DNA of 64,000 nucleotides from Panicum virgatum (lineage: Eukaryota; Streptophyta; Magnoliopsida; Poales; Poaceae). Numbering within the stretch: the first letter of the stretch is position 1; every line of letters starts with the position of its first letter. The position numbers and the translations under genes were made by a program. The notes under the pieces were generated by a model that worked only from the letters and a program-made list of their open reading frames with translations, was not told the origin of the DNA and made no database searches. Location of the stretch: positions 14,908,433 through 14,972,432 of the forward strand of contig NC_053148.1 in NCBI RefSeq assembly GCF_016808335.1. Reading direction: 5' to 3'. Below are positions 22,729-33,894 of this stretch, piece after piece.

Positions 22729-25683
22729 ATGGCGGATTCTGTAGTTCAGACAACAAGTTCTAATGATGCGGCAACTCACGGCCTGAAGGTAATATTCGGC
22801 CTAATCCATTAATTTTCCTCAGCTTATCAAACTTCTGAATCTGAAACTCTGAAACATGACACCACACGCATATTTCTGAATTTCTGAACTTCAGGTGTCA
22901 GACATCCTTCTACCGCATCCCTCTAATCCAAAATCTTTCTGTCTTGGCCCACAAACCCATGAAAACCCCATAGATTTGATCTCTTGTGAAGCAAACAGGA
23001 TCCCTTTTGTGAGTCAAAACATCGATTTGTACCTCTGGGCCGACTGCTTAAGAGCCTGGCCTAATCCACCTGAAAGCTGGATTACATGGTACAACAGAGT
23101 AGCAAAAACTCATATGCCCTTGTGGCAAGATTTGAACATAGCCGATGCACTTAGTTTATCACTGTCTCCCCTTGACAAAGATGAAAATCTTCTGAAAATC
23201 ATTGGCTATTTCTGGTCTGATGCTCTGAATTGCTTCCTTTTTGGTCATGGACCCATGACCCCTACTCTGCTGGATGTCACCATGATCACTGGACTAGACA
23301 TTAGCTCTCCTAATCCTGCTGCTCATAAAATGATAGAAGTCCCCTTCAAACTTTCTTCCAAAGTCAACTGCACAAACTGGGGTACTTACATGAGTCAGCA
23401 CATGAAAACAAAAGGTCCAGTGACTGAGAAGGAACACACAGCCTTCTTAAATCTTTGGCTAGAGCACTTCATCTTCTGTGGCCCTTCCTTAGCTCCAACT
23501 AAGAACTATCTCCCCTTGGCCTACCACCTGGCCCATGGTAATCACACCGGCCTAGGCAAACTCTTCCTTGGAGAAATTTACAGATATCTCCATTTGACGA
23601 CACATAACCTGCTTAACCGCAGGAAACTGAGAACTGGAGGCCCTTGGTGGTTCATTCAGTTGTGGGCACAACTGTACTTCCAGCACCACATTCCCAACTT
23701 CCAAGGCCTGACCAAGAACTCTTTCCCTGATGAGAGTGGCAAACCAATCAGATGTACTAGTTACGGCCAAGCTTTGTTCAGTCTCCCTGGCAGTAAACTA
23801 AATTCAACAGATGCAGCAAACTGGTTTAGAGTCTTCTACAAAGGACTAGATAATCCTCTCTACTTCCCATTTACTGAATCTGAATCCTTTGAGAACCCAA
23901 CTGCCTTCAGATTAGATAACCTTGCCGATGACGACAGCACTCGGCATCTATATTCTTTGATGATCCGACCCAGCTTCCTTCCTGTTGGCATCAGCACTTC
24001 TAACAGAATTATCAAGCCAGGTTATGAATCTTACCAACCAGTTATAGCAGCTCAACAATTTGGCCTAGGACAGGTCCCTCCCCACTTCCATATTCACCAC
24101 TTGGTGGAGAGCAGAGCCGATCTACCTGATGGTCTCACCAGCTCGAGATGCTACAACATGTTTGACAATCTCCACATTCTAATACCAGCCGATCTGTCCT
24201 TCATCTCTTCATCAATCGGCTTTGATACCTGGTGGAACATGTGGAAAACTCATGTCTTCAGAAAAGGTCTAGGCCCTCGACTGCAGCAAATCGATCATGA
24301 ATATGTAATCCCCGAGGAAGAGGTACAGAATTTACGCATTCATCCTTCTAAGTCCTCCATCCTTTGCATCTGTCTAATTCTAACTCACCCTGTTTGCAAC
24401 AACAAGATGGTCCAGAACCTATGACCAGCACTGGGGAGCCATTCCACTTTCTTCCAACTGCTCCTGATGTACTCTTTTGCAAAGGATCACCACCAATGAA
24501 GAAAGTGATAATGACTGTTCAGCCAGACTTACTTCAGTCGGCTTCCAAGCGAAGACACACTTCTGTAAGTGTTGCCCCCCGAGTCTTGACCAAGAAAAGG
24601 AAGATGATCACGAGACGTGTCGTCAAGAAACCAGTACCATCTTCTCTGAGTCCATCAGAGTCCAACACCAACCAGGTAACTCATCATTCAAGAACTTTTC
24701 TTTATTTCATACATATGTACCCTGGTTGACTATAATTCCATCTTCAGGATGCAGCTGAAGACATCCCCAACGCAGAAAGCCAAGTACAACATGGGATGAC
24801 TGCTACTCCTGATACACTGGTGGAGACAGACGAAGAACAAGCCGATGCAGCAGATGTTCTCGGTGTCAACACCAGCTCTAACAGGACAGTTGCTCTTGAA
24901 CCGTCCAACACCTCTTCTTCAGAATAGGTAACATTCCAAAACCAATTCTGAACCAGCCGATAGCTTCATAAATGCATATTATTCTAACTCCAGATATATC
25001 CATAGAACTTTGACATTTCAGGTTTGCTTTTCTTTGACCCTGCATCAATGGGTCTGACTGTCCCTGGAGCAGAAACACCTTCCTTACAGCAATCGGCTAA
25101 CTTGGCACATCATCTTCAACTCATCAAAGATCTTCTATCTGCTCCGATTACTGCTCTAGTTGATGATTCCAGCAAGATAAAGAACATCTTCGAGCAAATA
25201 GAATCCCAACTCTCGGAGCCATTGCAAATCAAACTCTGGTTAGCCAGCAACCTTCCATTCTTTCGGATAGAAGTGAGTAAAGCACAACAAAGGATGGAAG
25301 CACGTCGCTCTCAAGCTTCTCTGAAAGCTGATATTACCCAAAAGTGCAAGGCCCTTAACCAGAAGAAGGCAACTCTAGATATCAAAGCTGACATGTCTGC
25401 CAACATGAATCGACTCGATCTCCTGAAGAAAGAACTGGCGGAACTCGAAGAAAAGGTCCGTACCACTAAGGAACTCATCCAGGCCAAGGAAACATCCATT
25501 GCAAACTCCAAACAAGAAAGCCAGGAAAAAGCCGAGCAGATACAAGCAGAGTTTGCAGAGATCAGCACCTTGAGTCGGCAGATAGTTACAGGCGATGACA
25601 AGGATGACGAAGCGATTGTAGCACAAGCAGATGCCGTCCGCACTGAAGCCATCCATGCCATAGAAGAATTCCTGAACCAGTAG
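22729..25683 (+). CDS. Antisense multi-exon gene with Plant Mobile Domain and coiled coil
   Basis: Exon 1 is 22729-22788 (20 codons), then an intron 22789-22894 (GTAATA...TTCAG), then exon 2 from 22895 in phase. Exon 2 carries the PMD: LYLWADCLRAWPNPPESW, LPFGHG-type FLFGHGPMTPTLLDV (about residues 136-148), and the long aminotransferase-like PMD body to about 24320. A basic, nuclear-signal-like segment (KKRKMITRRVVKK) follows at 24590-24640. Another intron lies at 24676-24747. The last exon (25022-25683) is a Glu/Lys-rich coiled coil ending EEFLNQ. The exon 2-3 and 4-5 joins cannot be made in frame by eye, and a TAG sits at 24925 beside a donor, so the 3' half may be damaged. PMD proteins (MAIN, MAIL1) act in gene silencing and genome stability; PMD copies are known in transposons. 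The role here is inference. Confidence 0.7.
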
Positions 25684-25818
25684 ATAGGCTCAAGAGACAA
25701 TTAGTACTGCATGTTATCCTGAAACTTGCACTTGTTTAAAAACATCTTAAGTCGATGGTTACACATCGGCTGTTCGCTTCTCATATATTATTATTATTAT
25801 TTTTTCTTTTTTTTTACC

Positions 25819-25923
25819 GGCCAACTCAAAGTGTTGGCCTGTCATGATTTTTTTTTACTGGCCAACTCAACGTGTTGGCCTATTTCTTCTCTTTTTTTTA
25901 CCGGCCAACTCAACGTGTTGGCC
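25819..25923. repeat. Three tandem hairpins between converging genes
   Basis: Near-identical 21-base units lie at 25819-25839, 25860-25880 and 25903-25923. Each is GGCCAAC, seven bases, GTTGGCC. Spacing is 41 and 43 bases and T-runs of 8-9 precede each. They sit between the end of the plus-strand PMD gene (25683) and the end of minus-strand pol (25961). Possible transcript-end or insulating structure; Tat elements are known to carry tandem repeats near here. Confidence 0.85.
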
Positions 25924-25960
25924 TATCTCACTGCAGCCAGATGAATCTCATCGGCTCTGG

Positions 25961-27118
25961 TTAGTCACCTCCCCACATGCTCGGGAAATACTTCTTGAGA
26001 TGTTGACCATTGACAGCAACAGGAAACTTGACGCCGTCCAATTCCTCGAGCATGTACGCATTCCAAGGCAAAACCTGATCCACCTTGTACGGCCCATGCC
26101 AAGTTGGAGACCATTTACCAAACTTTTTGTCTTTAGTTCCCAATGGCAATACTGCCTCCCAAACCAAATCTCCCACCTGGAAATCCTTAGGCTTGACCTT
26201 CTTGTTGTATGCATTGGCGACTTTAACCTTATTTTCTTTGATCTTTTCCAACGACCAAAGTCTTAGCTCTGTCAGGTCCTCCACATTATCATTCATCAAG
26301 GCTGCATACTGTTCAGCAGATAGATCATTCTGAAACTCAACACGCCTTGATCCAGCTGTGATCTCCCATGGTACCACAGCGTCCTGGCCGTAGACTAGAT
26401 GGTACGGCGACGTCTTGGTGGACCCATGACACGAAATACGATATGCCCACAAAGCTTCTGATAACACCTCATGCCAGCGCCTAGGATATTCATCGATCTT
26501 TCTCTTTATGAGCTTGATAAGGCTCTGGTTGGATGCTTCAGCCTGTCCATTAGCTTGGGCATAATACGGAGATGATCTGATCAGCTTAATCCCCATGTCA
26601 TCGGCAAACTTTCTGAATTCCTCTGATATAAAGACCGATCCTCCATCGGTCGTAATGGTCTGAGGGATCCCAAATCTGTGAATGATGTGTTCTTTGACAA
26701 AGCTGATCACATCTCTCGATGCTACTGACCTCATGGGCACTGCCTCTACCCACTTTGTAAAATAATCTGTGGCAGCTAAGACCCATTGGTGACCCTTGCT
26801 AGACGACGGGTTGATCTGTCCAATCATGTCCATGCCCCAACCTCTAAATGGCCATGGTTTGATGATAGGATTCATCACTGATGCTGGCACTATCTGAATT
26901 TTGCCAAACCTCTGATATGCCTGACATCCTTTATAACACTTGAAACAATCTTCAAGCATAGTGGGCCAGTAATAACCCGATCGCCTAATCAGCCACTTCA
27001 TCTTATGAGCCGATTGATGAGTACCGCAGGCTCCTTCATGAACCTCATGCAAGAGCCGATTTGACTCTGAAGGTCCCAGACACTTAAGTAGCAGTCCTTC
27101 CAAGGTCCTGTAGAACAT
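25961..27118 (-). pseudogene. Tat pol: integrase
   Basis: A 385-residue open segment. The N-terminus has the HHCC zinc region (HEGACGTHQSAHKMKW, CYKGCQAYQRFG). The core shows AATDYFTKWVEAVP (Asp), ITTDGGSVF (Asp) and NGQAEASNQ (Glu). The tail has KPKDFQVGDLVW, usual for Tat integrases; there is no chromodomain. The reading frame upstream (27119-27429) has stops, so it is not joined in frame to RNase H. It joins element DNA to the chromosome. Confidence 0.9.
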
Positions 27119-27429
27119 GTCATCCCCTATCAGAACATATACTTCATGGCCTTGAGTCTTATCCTTCTGGGTGCCCCCCGAGCCGAATCCTTCAAGTAAT
27201 TGAAGATATCGGCTCTCCAGTCTCCGGGTTCTAGAAACTGAACCTCCACGTCAACCCCATCGGCTACTTCCCTGTACCCGGAAGCCATCTGTGCCAAATC
27301 ATTGGCTTCATTGTTCAGAGTTCTGCGTATCTAGTGGAAATTAATGTACCTGAATTGTGACATCATCCCACGGCATTGCGCCCATATTAGGAAAAGAGCC
27401 TCACTCTCACATCTATATTCCTCCGTGAG

Positions 27430-28395
27430 CTAAGAAATCACCAACTTCGAATCTCCAAAAATTTCGACCGCTTCTGCTCTAGCTTCAAGTAGTAATTCCA
27501 TCCCTTTGCGAACGGCTTCATATTCCACCAAATTATTGGTGCATGGGGCAGTCATTCTGATGGAAAAGGAGTAAGTCGCCCCACGAGGCGACACCAACAG
27601 AATTCCCACACCGCATCCATCATCACAAGCCGATCCGTCAAAAAACATAGCCCAAGCACGAATAAATACCGCAGCAATATCAGTGCTGATCCTATCTGCA
27701 ACAAGATCCGCCAGTGCTTGTCCTTTGACTGCTTTTGCAGGCTGGTATCGGATATCGAACTCTGACAATGCAAACATCCATTTTCCAAGTCGGCCTTTCA
27801 GGACAGGAGCCGACAGCATGTGCTTTATGACATCCGATTTGCATATGACAATTGTTTCCGCCGAGAGCAAAATATGACGAAGCTTTGTACATGTAAAGTA
27901 TAAGCAAAGGCAAAGCTTCTCGATTTCAGGATACCTGGTCTCGGCGTCCAATATGCGTCTGCTGAGGTAGAAAACCACCCTCTCTTGGCCGTCATGCTTC
28001 TGGACTAGCACCGAAGCAATGGAAGTGTCACCCACGGATAGGTACACGTAGAACGGCCTATCTTGCTGAGGAAGAACCAACACTGGAGGCTTTGACAAAT
28101 ATTCCTTGATTTCATCGAAAGCTTGTTGCTGTTCAGCCCCCCAGCGAAACTCATCATCGGATTTGATCTTCACTAAACCCATAAACGGCTCAATGCGTCC
28201 AGACAGATTAGAAATAAATCGCCTGACAAAGTTAATTTTACCGATGAGTTTTTGTAACTCCTTCTTTGTAGTAGGTGGCATCATCGTCTTCACAGCTTCT
28301 TGACTCTTTAGACCGATCTCAATTCCCCGTTCATGCACCAAGAATCCCAGAAACTGACCGGCCGTCACACCGAAAGCGCACTTCTTTGGGTTCAT
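27430..28395 (-). pseudogene. Tat pol: RT end, RNase H and second RNase H
   Basis: A 321-residue segment. It begins at the end of RT (NPKKCAFGVTAGQFLGFLVH), passes the connection with KINFVRRFISNL, then RNase H (FYVYLSVGDTSIASVL, YLSRRILDAETRYPEIEKL). From about residue 243 a second RNase H begins (WAMFFDGSACDDGCGVG, NNLVEYEAVRKGMELL, FGDSKLVIS). A second RNase H of archaeal type is the hallmark of Tat elements. The usual first catalytic Asp of the first RNase H is replaced by Ser (YVYLSVGD), consistent with that domain being degenerate. A stop at 27430 breaks the second one. Confidence 0.9.
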
Positions 28396-28442
28396 TTTGA
28401 GCCCAAACCTCCATGTCCGCTCTAAAACTTGACGCAGATCTT

Positions 28443-28652
28443 CTAGATGCCCCCAGCCGATTTGGACTTGACCACAACATCATCAATATAGATCTCTACC
28501 AGTTTGCCGATGAGATCATGAAAAATATAATTCATGGCACGCTGGTACGTTGCACCGGCATTTTTCAGTCCAAAGGTCATAACCAAGTACTCGAACAAGC
28601 CAACTGCGCCTGGTACTCTGAACGCAGTCTTGTTCACGTCTTCTGGGGCCAT
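28443..28652 (-). pseudogene. Tat pol: RT catalytic segment
   Basis: Seventy residues including FGLKNAGATYQRAMN and the catalytic YIDDVVVKSK. A stop follows the upstream RT segment at about 28656. The frame ends at 28443, shortly before the next segment. Confidence 0.9.
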
Positions 28653-28658
28653 GAAGAT

Positions 28659-29081
28659 CTAGTTGTAACCAGCATTGCCATCCATAAAACTCATCATTTT
28701 GTGGCCAGCAGCTGCGTTGATCAGTGTTTCTGCAACAGGCATCGGATATTCATCCTTTGGTGTTGCTCTGTTGAGATCTCTAAAATCGACGCAAACACGC
28801 CATCGGCCATCCTTCTTTTGTACCGGTACTACGCTAGAGATCCATTCTGCATACCGGCACGGCCTGATGAACCCAGCATCCAGCATCTTCTCCACCTCTT
28901 TCTTAACTTCTTCTAGGACTTCGGCCTTCATCTGACGTGCTCGTTGCTGAAACGGCTGAAACCCTTTCTTGAGCGGGAGCCGATGCTCGACTATGCTTCT
29001 ATCCAGTCCGGGCATCTCGGTGTATTCCCATGCAAAGCAATCCCGGTATTCTTTCAGTAACGCAATAATCTCCTCTCGCAA
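28659..29081 (-). pseudogene. Tat pol: RT N-terminal half
   Basis: 140 residues with DCFAWEYTEMPGLD, GFIRPCRYAEWISSVVPV and KKDGRWRVCVDFRDLNRATP, the fingers of a Tat RT, ending SFMDGNAGYN at a stop. A second frame at 29054-29389 holds the acidic linker (CGWPNNF, SADDLEEVDIGLG) that normally precedes it, so a frame change lies near 29070. Confidence 0.88.
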
Positions 29082-29484
29082 AGCGGATCCAACTTTTTGC
29101 TGATAAATGTCGGCCGTGGCTTATCCCCAAGACCGATGTCAACCTCTTCCAAATCGTCAGCTGACGTGAACCCGTATCCGAGTTTGCCGTCGTCTGAAAA
29201 ATCAGCTGCGAACGCAAGCGAGTCTTCGTTACCCACAAGATCAGCGGCAAACACAGGGAGATGACAAGAAAAATTATTTGGCCAACCGCACGGGCTGGCC
29301 GCTTCCATAATTCCATCATCATTCGAAACCAAATAGTCGATGAGTAGCCAACTGCCAGAGCAGGCCATCGTGTGTACATGATGTAACAATTCCGAACCTA
29401 AACAAAATTTTTCTATTTTTTGGGGTCGATCGCTGGGACCGGCCTCTCTATTTCTATTACACCCCGTGGCATGCCAGGATGCAT

Positions 29485-29829
29485 CTATTCTGTGAGGCCA
29501 GTGGATAAGACCAGCCTCAGTCCATTTTTTGTCGCTTCGATCCGATCACAGTCTTCTAGGGCGATCCCTGAGATCGGGTCATGTCCTTCCGCATCCCAGG
29601 CGTTCATATCTGCGAGCGAGACCTCACTGGAATCATCTGCAGGTACCACTTCTACTTCATCTCCATCCCATTGGATGAGGTACTGATGCATTGTGGAAGG
29701 GATACAACAGTTGGCATGAATCCAGTCCCTCCCAAGCAGCACTGTGTATGTACTCTTGCTGTTAACGATGAAGAACGAAGTCGGGATCGTCTTGCGGCCC
29801 ACTGTCAGTTCCACGTTAAGAACCCCCAT
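29485..29829 (-). pseudogene. Tat protease C-terminal half
   Basis: 114 residues in the same frame as the segment ending at 29842, parted by a single TAG. TSFFIVNSKSTYTVLLGRDWIHAN is the usual retropepsin C-terminal stretch (LLGRDW). Confidence 0.85.
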
Positions 29830-29841
29830 CGCCTCTGATGG

Positions 29842-30987
29842 CTATCCATTAAAGTCATTAAGCATCACATTGGTCTTGATCAGATCGGCAGAAGAACGAC
29901 CCAATCGGCGCAGTACAAAGTATGGCATCAGGTTAACTGCGGCACCAGTGTCAACCAACATCCTATTTACAGGCTTGCCGTTGATGAAGCCCTTGAGATA
30001 TAACCCCTTCAGGTGCTTGTAGCTCTTCTCCTTGGGCTTCTCGAAAATGATTGGCCGTGGGCCGAGATCCAGCTGCACGATGGTCAATTCCTCCGGTTGG
30101 GGTGCTCGAAACTCCGACGGGAGTACGAACACCATGTTCACATCAGCCGATGGCTTATCATCGGCTTTTGTCTGCTTGGGGCGCCACCCTTTTCTCGGAG
30201 GGCGCCTTTCCTCCCTTCGCGGTCGTCTGACTTGCCCCGCGAGATCCAGACACGCTTTCCTCAGCACGTCAAGATACTTTGCTTCTGCCTCTTCTAAGTT
30301 GCGCAAGCGCTGCACCCTGCGCTTCTGCGAGCGATTGAGCCCGTCAGGACACCACCGTGGGCGATGGTACCTGTCTTCTTCTTCTGGCTCAGAATCACCC
30401 CTGGACGGGCGCCTCATATGGTCATCCTGACGTGTTCTGGGTCCCAAGCGCCGGAACACCGATGCCTCGTCCTGCTGGCGTCCTCGAGGCCTGCACTCCA
30501 AGCAATCATCTATAGTAGGCAATCGGCTCATGCCGGAATTCCAACAATACCTGAAGAACGGGCAGTGCCAGTGGTCGCGTATAGCCTGGCGTCTCCCCAG
30601 TGTTCTTCCCGTGCGATGCTCGTACTCGTCCTCCTCCGATTCGTATCGGCGGCGCAACTTGTACTGGTACTGGTACTTTTCCAGAAGCCGATTAGAAGCT
30701 GGAAGCTGGTTGCGGATGTAACGCACCTGCTCTTCAGTCACATGCCGCTGTTCCAGTTCGCGTTCACCCTGCGGCCGTTTGCCAGAAGCGGCCTCTCTCC
30801 TCTGCTTGTCATGGCGGCGCATGGGTCCCACCATGTTGATCTGGAATGCCAGATCCTGGCCTTCGGGTCTGAAGTCTGACAGCTCCACCACGTTAGCTTG
30901 TGGGAAGGGCTTTGTGTCAACCTTCATAGTGTGTTGAGCCAGGATTAATCGACCTTGCTCGATAGCCGAATGGATCTGATGACGCAA
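29842..30987 (-). pseudogene. Tat gag C-terminus and protease active site
   Basis: 381 residues, very rich in Arg and Glu. The end holds NRMLVDTGAAVNLMPY, the aspartic protease site (DTG). The Arg/Glu-rich middle is typical of Tat gag tails. It is in frame with the gag segment upstream apart from a TAG at 31096-31098. Confidence 0.85.
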
Positions 30988-31095
30988 CTCCTTGCATTCA
31001 CCCGTGGCATGAGTAAACGAGTGGTGCCACTTGCAGTACAGCCTCCCCTGCAGCTCTTGTGCCGTCGGTAGCTTGTGATTTTCTAGGAGCTTCAG

Positions 31096-31713
31096 CTATT
31101 TTTCTTTAAGGAGCAGGTCGAATATCTGCTCTGCTTTGGTCACATCGAAGTCGAAGCCCTTCACAAGCCCCTGCTGCTTGATCCACTTGCACGGGACAGG
31201 GTTTGCCCCCCGAGTCCACTCTGCCACGGCCACTTCTTGCTCTTCACCAGAGTCATCAGATTCTTCTGCCTGGGCCATGTTTACATGACGCTTGAACTTG
31301 TCCTGGTACAGCTCAGGATGATAACGCTCGTATGCCGTAAGCTTCTGTACCAGGTGCGCCAGAGATGTGAACTCCAACTGGAAAGCCGCATCCTTGATCG
31401 GCTTAGCAAGCCCGAGGACAGCCAGATCGACTGCCTCCTTCTCTGTGATGCGTGACGAGTAGCATCGGTTCTTGACTTCTCTGAAGCGTTGTATATACTC
31501 CGACACAGACTCTCCTCGCCTTTGCCTGACCTGGGCGAGGTCGGCAATTCCAGCTTCAGCAGCCTCCGAATGGTACTGGGTATGGAATTGATCTTCAAGC
31601 TGCCTCCAAGTTCGAATTGAATCCGGAGCCAGTGATACATACCATCCAAAAGCTGGGCCTGTAAGAGATTGGCCAAAAAACCGAACCCTCAACGGGGCCG
31701 ACAATGAGATCAT
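31096..31713 (-). pseudogene. Tat gag capsid
   Basis: 205 residues with FFGQSLTGPAFGWY, TWRQLEDQFHTQYH, DLAQVRQRRGESVSEYIQRF and FTSLAHLVQKLTAYERYHPE, the Retrotrans_gag capsid core of grass Tat elements. A one-base shift just upstream (about 31720-31750) breaks it from the N-terminal segment. Confidence 0.88.
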
Positions 31714-31907
31714 CCCAAGCTGCGTTAAGTATCAGCTCACATGCTCGATGAGCTGGCTCCTTCTGACCCGTTGAACTTGGTGAACTCGGGAAGCCGATAC
31801 TTGGGCGGCAGAGGGATCAAGTCATAATCACTTGGATACGGCTTTGAATAGCCGATCACTTTCCTCTTGGGCAGGATGCCGAATTGGTCCCTCAGTATTG
31901 CACTGAC

Positions 31908-32606
31908 CTACTCCACACTAAGAACTCCTGGGGCCGATGGCTCAGCACTCGGCCTAGTAGCGTACTTTGCCAGCCACGCTTGTATATCCGCGTCTGCTCC
32001 AGAAGCTCCTGGGTTTGCCATCTGCACCGAGCATGTTGGATTGACGCTGTCAGGGATGTAAGCGCACGTGTAGCCGTGCGGGATCTCCTTGGGTGGCTCG
32101 TTGAGGAATTGGCCTTCTCCAGGATCGCTTCCGATCTTATGGACGACGTAGATCGGCGAATTTTGTGGTCTTGGGGCCGCAAACGAGAACGGCAGCACCA
32201 GTCTAGAATGCAGCGTAGCTTCTTCTGTGTGACCCCCCAGGGTTGGCCCCGATGGAGAGTACTGGTTCTTGATTATCTTCTGGATGACGCGATGCGCCAT
32301 GCGCTCAAGCTCGTTCATCAGGCTCTGAGAGTGCCTATGAAGCGCATGGGCCACCATGTAGTTCATCTCCTGACGCAGGGCCCTGGTGCGCTCCTCTGAT
32401 GGTACAGACAGGTCCACGTTGTCGAGAGTGCTTTCAGGCGAGAACCCCTTCCACCTGATGCCATGGTTGTGGGTCTTCTCAAAAGAGCCGATGAGATCGG
32501 CTTCCAGCAGAGCTTTGATCTCATCGTACTTCTTCTTGTGTTCAGGAGGGAGCTCTTCATACGTGACGGGCTTGGGAGCGGGTTCTTGATCTTGAGCTCC
32601 GATCAT
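31908..32606 (-). pseudogene. Tat gag N-terminus
   Basis: About 233 residues from the ATG at 32606 (MIGAQDQEPAPKP). YEELPPEHKKKYDEIKALLE and the stretch with HRHSQSLMNELERMAHRVIQ fit Tat gag N-termini. The frame ends at a TAG at 31908, after which the coding sense continues in frame and then shifts. Confidence 0.85.
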
Positions 32607-32636
32607 TGTTGCAGTGGACGTTGTTGCCGAGAAAGG

Positions 32637-32653
32637 TCCCACCGGGCGTGCCA
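32637..32653 (-). other. Primer-binding site of the Tat element
   Basis: Minus-strand TGGCACGCCCGGTGGGA starts five bases inside the 5' LTR. It begins with TGG like the complement of a tRNA CCA end. I cannot name the tRNA by eye; it is not the initiator Met type. Confidence 0.65.
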
Positions 32654-32658
32654 GAATG

Positions 32659-33828
32659 TGTTGTCGGTCGAAACCCACCAGCGAGCAGCAACGGGCAACA
32701 CGAAGAGCCGGGAGGTTGCTGGTGCGCTGGCAAGCACTGCTCCCTCGTCGATGGCCCGCAATTCCGTCACGCGCCCGGAGGATGTGTGAAAGCCGGGCGT
32801 GCCACCTGACCTATACCCGATCAGGAGGGTGTAGACGTGCTCCGAACAGTTTCCTGCGTACAAAGACACGTGTAAATGTAAGTCCGAGCCGTGGTCGGCT
32901 CCCCGGGACGACTCTTGCATCGGCTTTAAAGAGCCGATCGAGTCCCGGTGTCAGATGGGATCTGATTGTATCCAGATATGATAAATAAAGCAAATAATTG
33001 TAAAGCTGCTTCAATTGAATCTAGCTAATCTAATCCACGATGATAGAAGCTTCACTGCTAGATCGGAACATCCTACACGTGACTAGGCCTAATGAACATA
33101 ACAGACCACTGAACCGTAACCCAAAACAGAGGCCTAAGAACTAGCGAGAGCCGATTCCCGGAACAATCCCTATCAAGGCTAAGATAAAGCATCTACCACG
33201 CCACCGGATCATCCAATCCGTTTGCAAGGCCTAACCTAGCAGATATTACGCAAACTCTTAAGAAAAGAGCAAACCATAACAGATTAGATCTACTAAACAC
33301 AAAAGAAGCAGGGTGTTGCCTCTGTGCGACTAATTCTGTGCGACAAGAACTAGCATAAGATTGAAACGTGACTGCACAGAGACAACATAATGTTCGTAGA
33401 TGATAAACAACGAAGCACAATGGATCTACTAAAAGCCATGCTACGAACATCAGGATAACTAGTACTACTAGCCATCAAAAACGCTTTAGTACGAGTAATA
33501 CCAAGGTAAAAGTAAGAACAATACTGCCCTGACCCTAGGAATAGGGGTGGCGATGCGCTGAGAGTTGTTGTTTGTGAGTCGTGATGACGCTCTCCTTTAT
33601 GAATAACAAAAGGTACATATTTATAGTCCGGAGACTTGGGAAATAATCTAAGCTAATCTTGTCCCGATTGGACTCTATCTCTAATCTTGAACTAAATCTA
33701 AAGATACATGGCCCATGTGGCCCAGATGCTCACGCAGGAGCCGATTTACAAGTCTTCTTCAGTCTTCTGCTTTAAGCCCATCTTGATTTTGGCCCATAAA
33801 TTAATCCTGTTAATTTATGGCGATAACA
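32659..33828 (-). repeat. 5' LTR of the Tat element
   Basis: 1170 bp, TGTTGTC...GATAACA. It lacks 44 bases present at 21190-21233 of its partner. On the minus strand CTATAAATA at 33619-33627 is a TATA box about 200 bases from the LTR start and fits a U3 promoter. Confidence 0.92.
33619..33627 (-). promoter_or_regulatory. TATA box in the Tat 5' LTR
   Basis: Minus-strand CTATAAATA in U3, conserved in the other LTR near 21316-21325. It would drive the genomic transcript leftward. Confidence 0.55.
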
Positions 33829-33894
33829 CCTACCCAACTATCTTACAGTTAGGCTACACTGCAAGGGGAGAATCAACACTATCCAGCTACGTCC
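33829..33894 (-). other. Tekay leader, right side of the Tat insertion
   Basis: Begins with cctac (33829-33833), the right copy of the Tat target site. Confidence 0.6.

Larger units (their letters stand above)
20314..33828 (-). mobile_element. Nested Tat-lineage Ty3/gypsy retrotransposon with antisense genes
   Basis: LTRs at 20314-21527 and 32659-33828 bound a 13.5-kb element. Flanks are tctac and cctac, one mismatch from a perfect 5-bp target duplication. On the minus strand the order is 5' LTR, PBS, gag, protease, RT, RNase H, second RNase H, integrase, then plus-strand genes, then 3' LTR. The second, Tat-type RNase H and the long segment between integrase and 3' LTR identify the Tat lineage. 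Gag-pol has at least three stops and one frameshift. The first 170 bases of the two LTRs differ at eight sites, all transitions. Confidence 0.92.

Noticed and set aside
25311..25700. 129-codon minus ORF opposite the PMD coiled coil
   Set aside because: Ser/Ala-rich mirror of a Glu/Lys helix; no support.
25819..25923. CRISPR-like array (short repeats at regular spacing)
   Set aside because: Only three units in a plant retrotransposon; spacers are T-rich and similar, and no cas genes are present.
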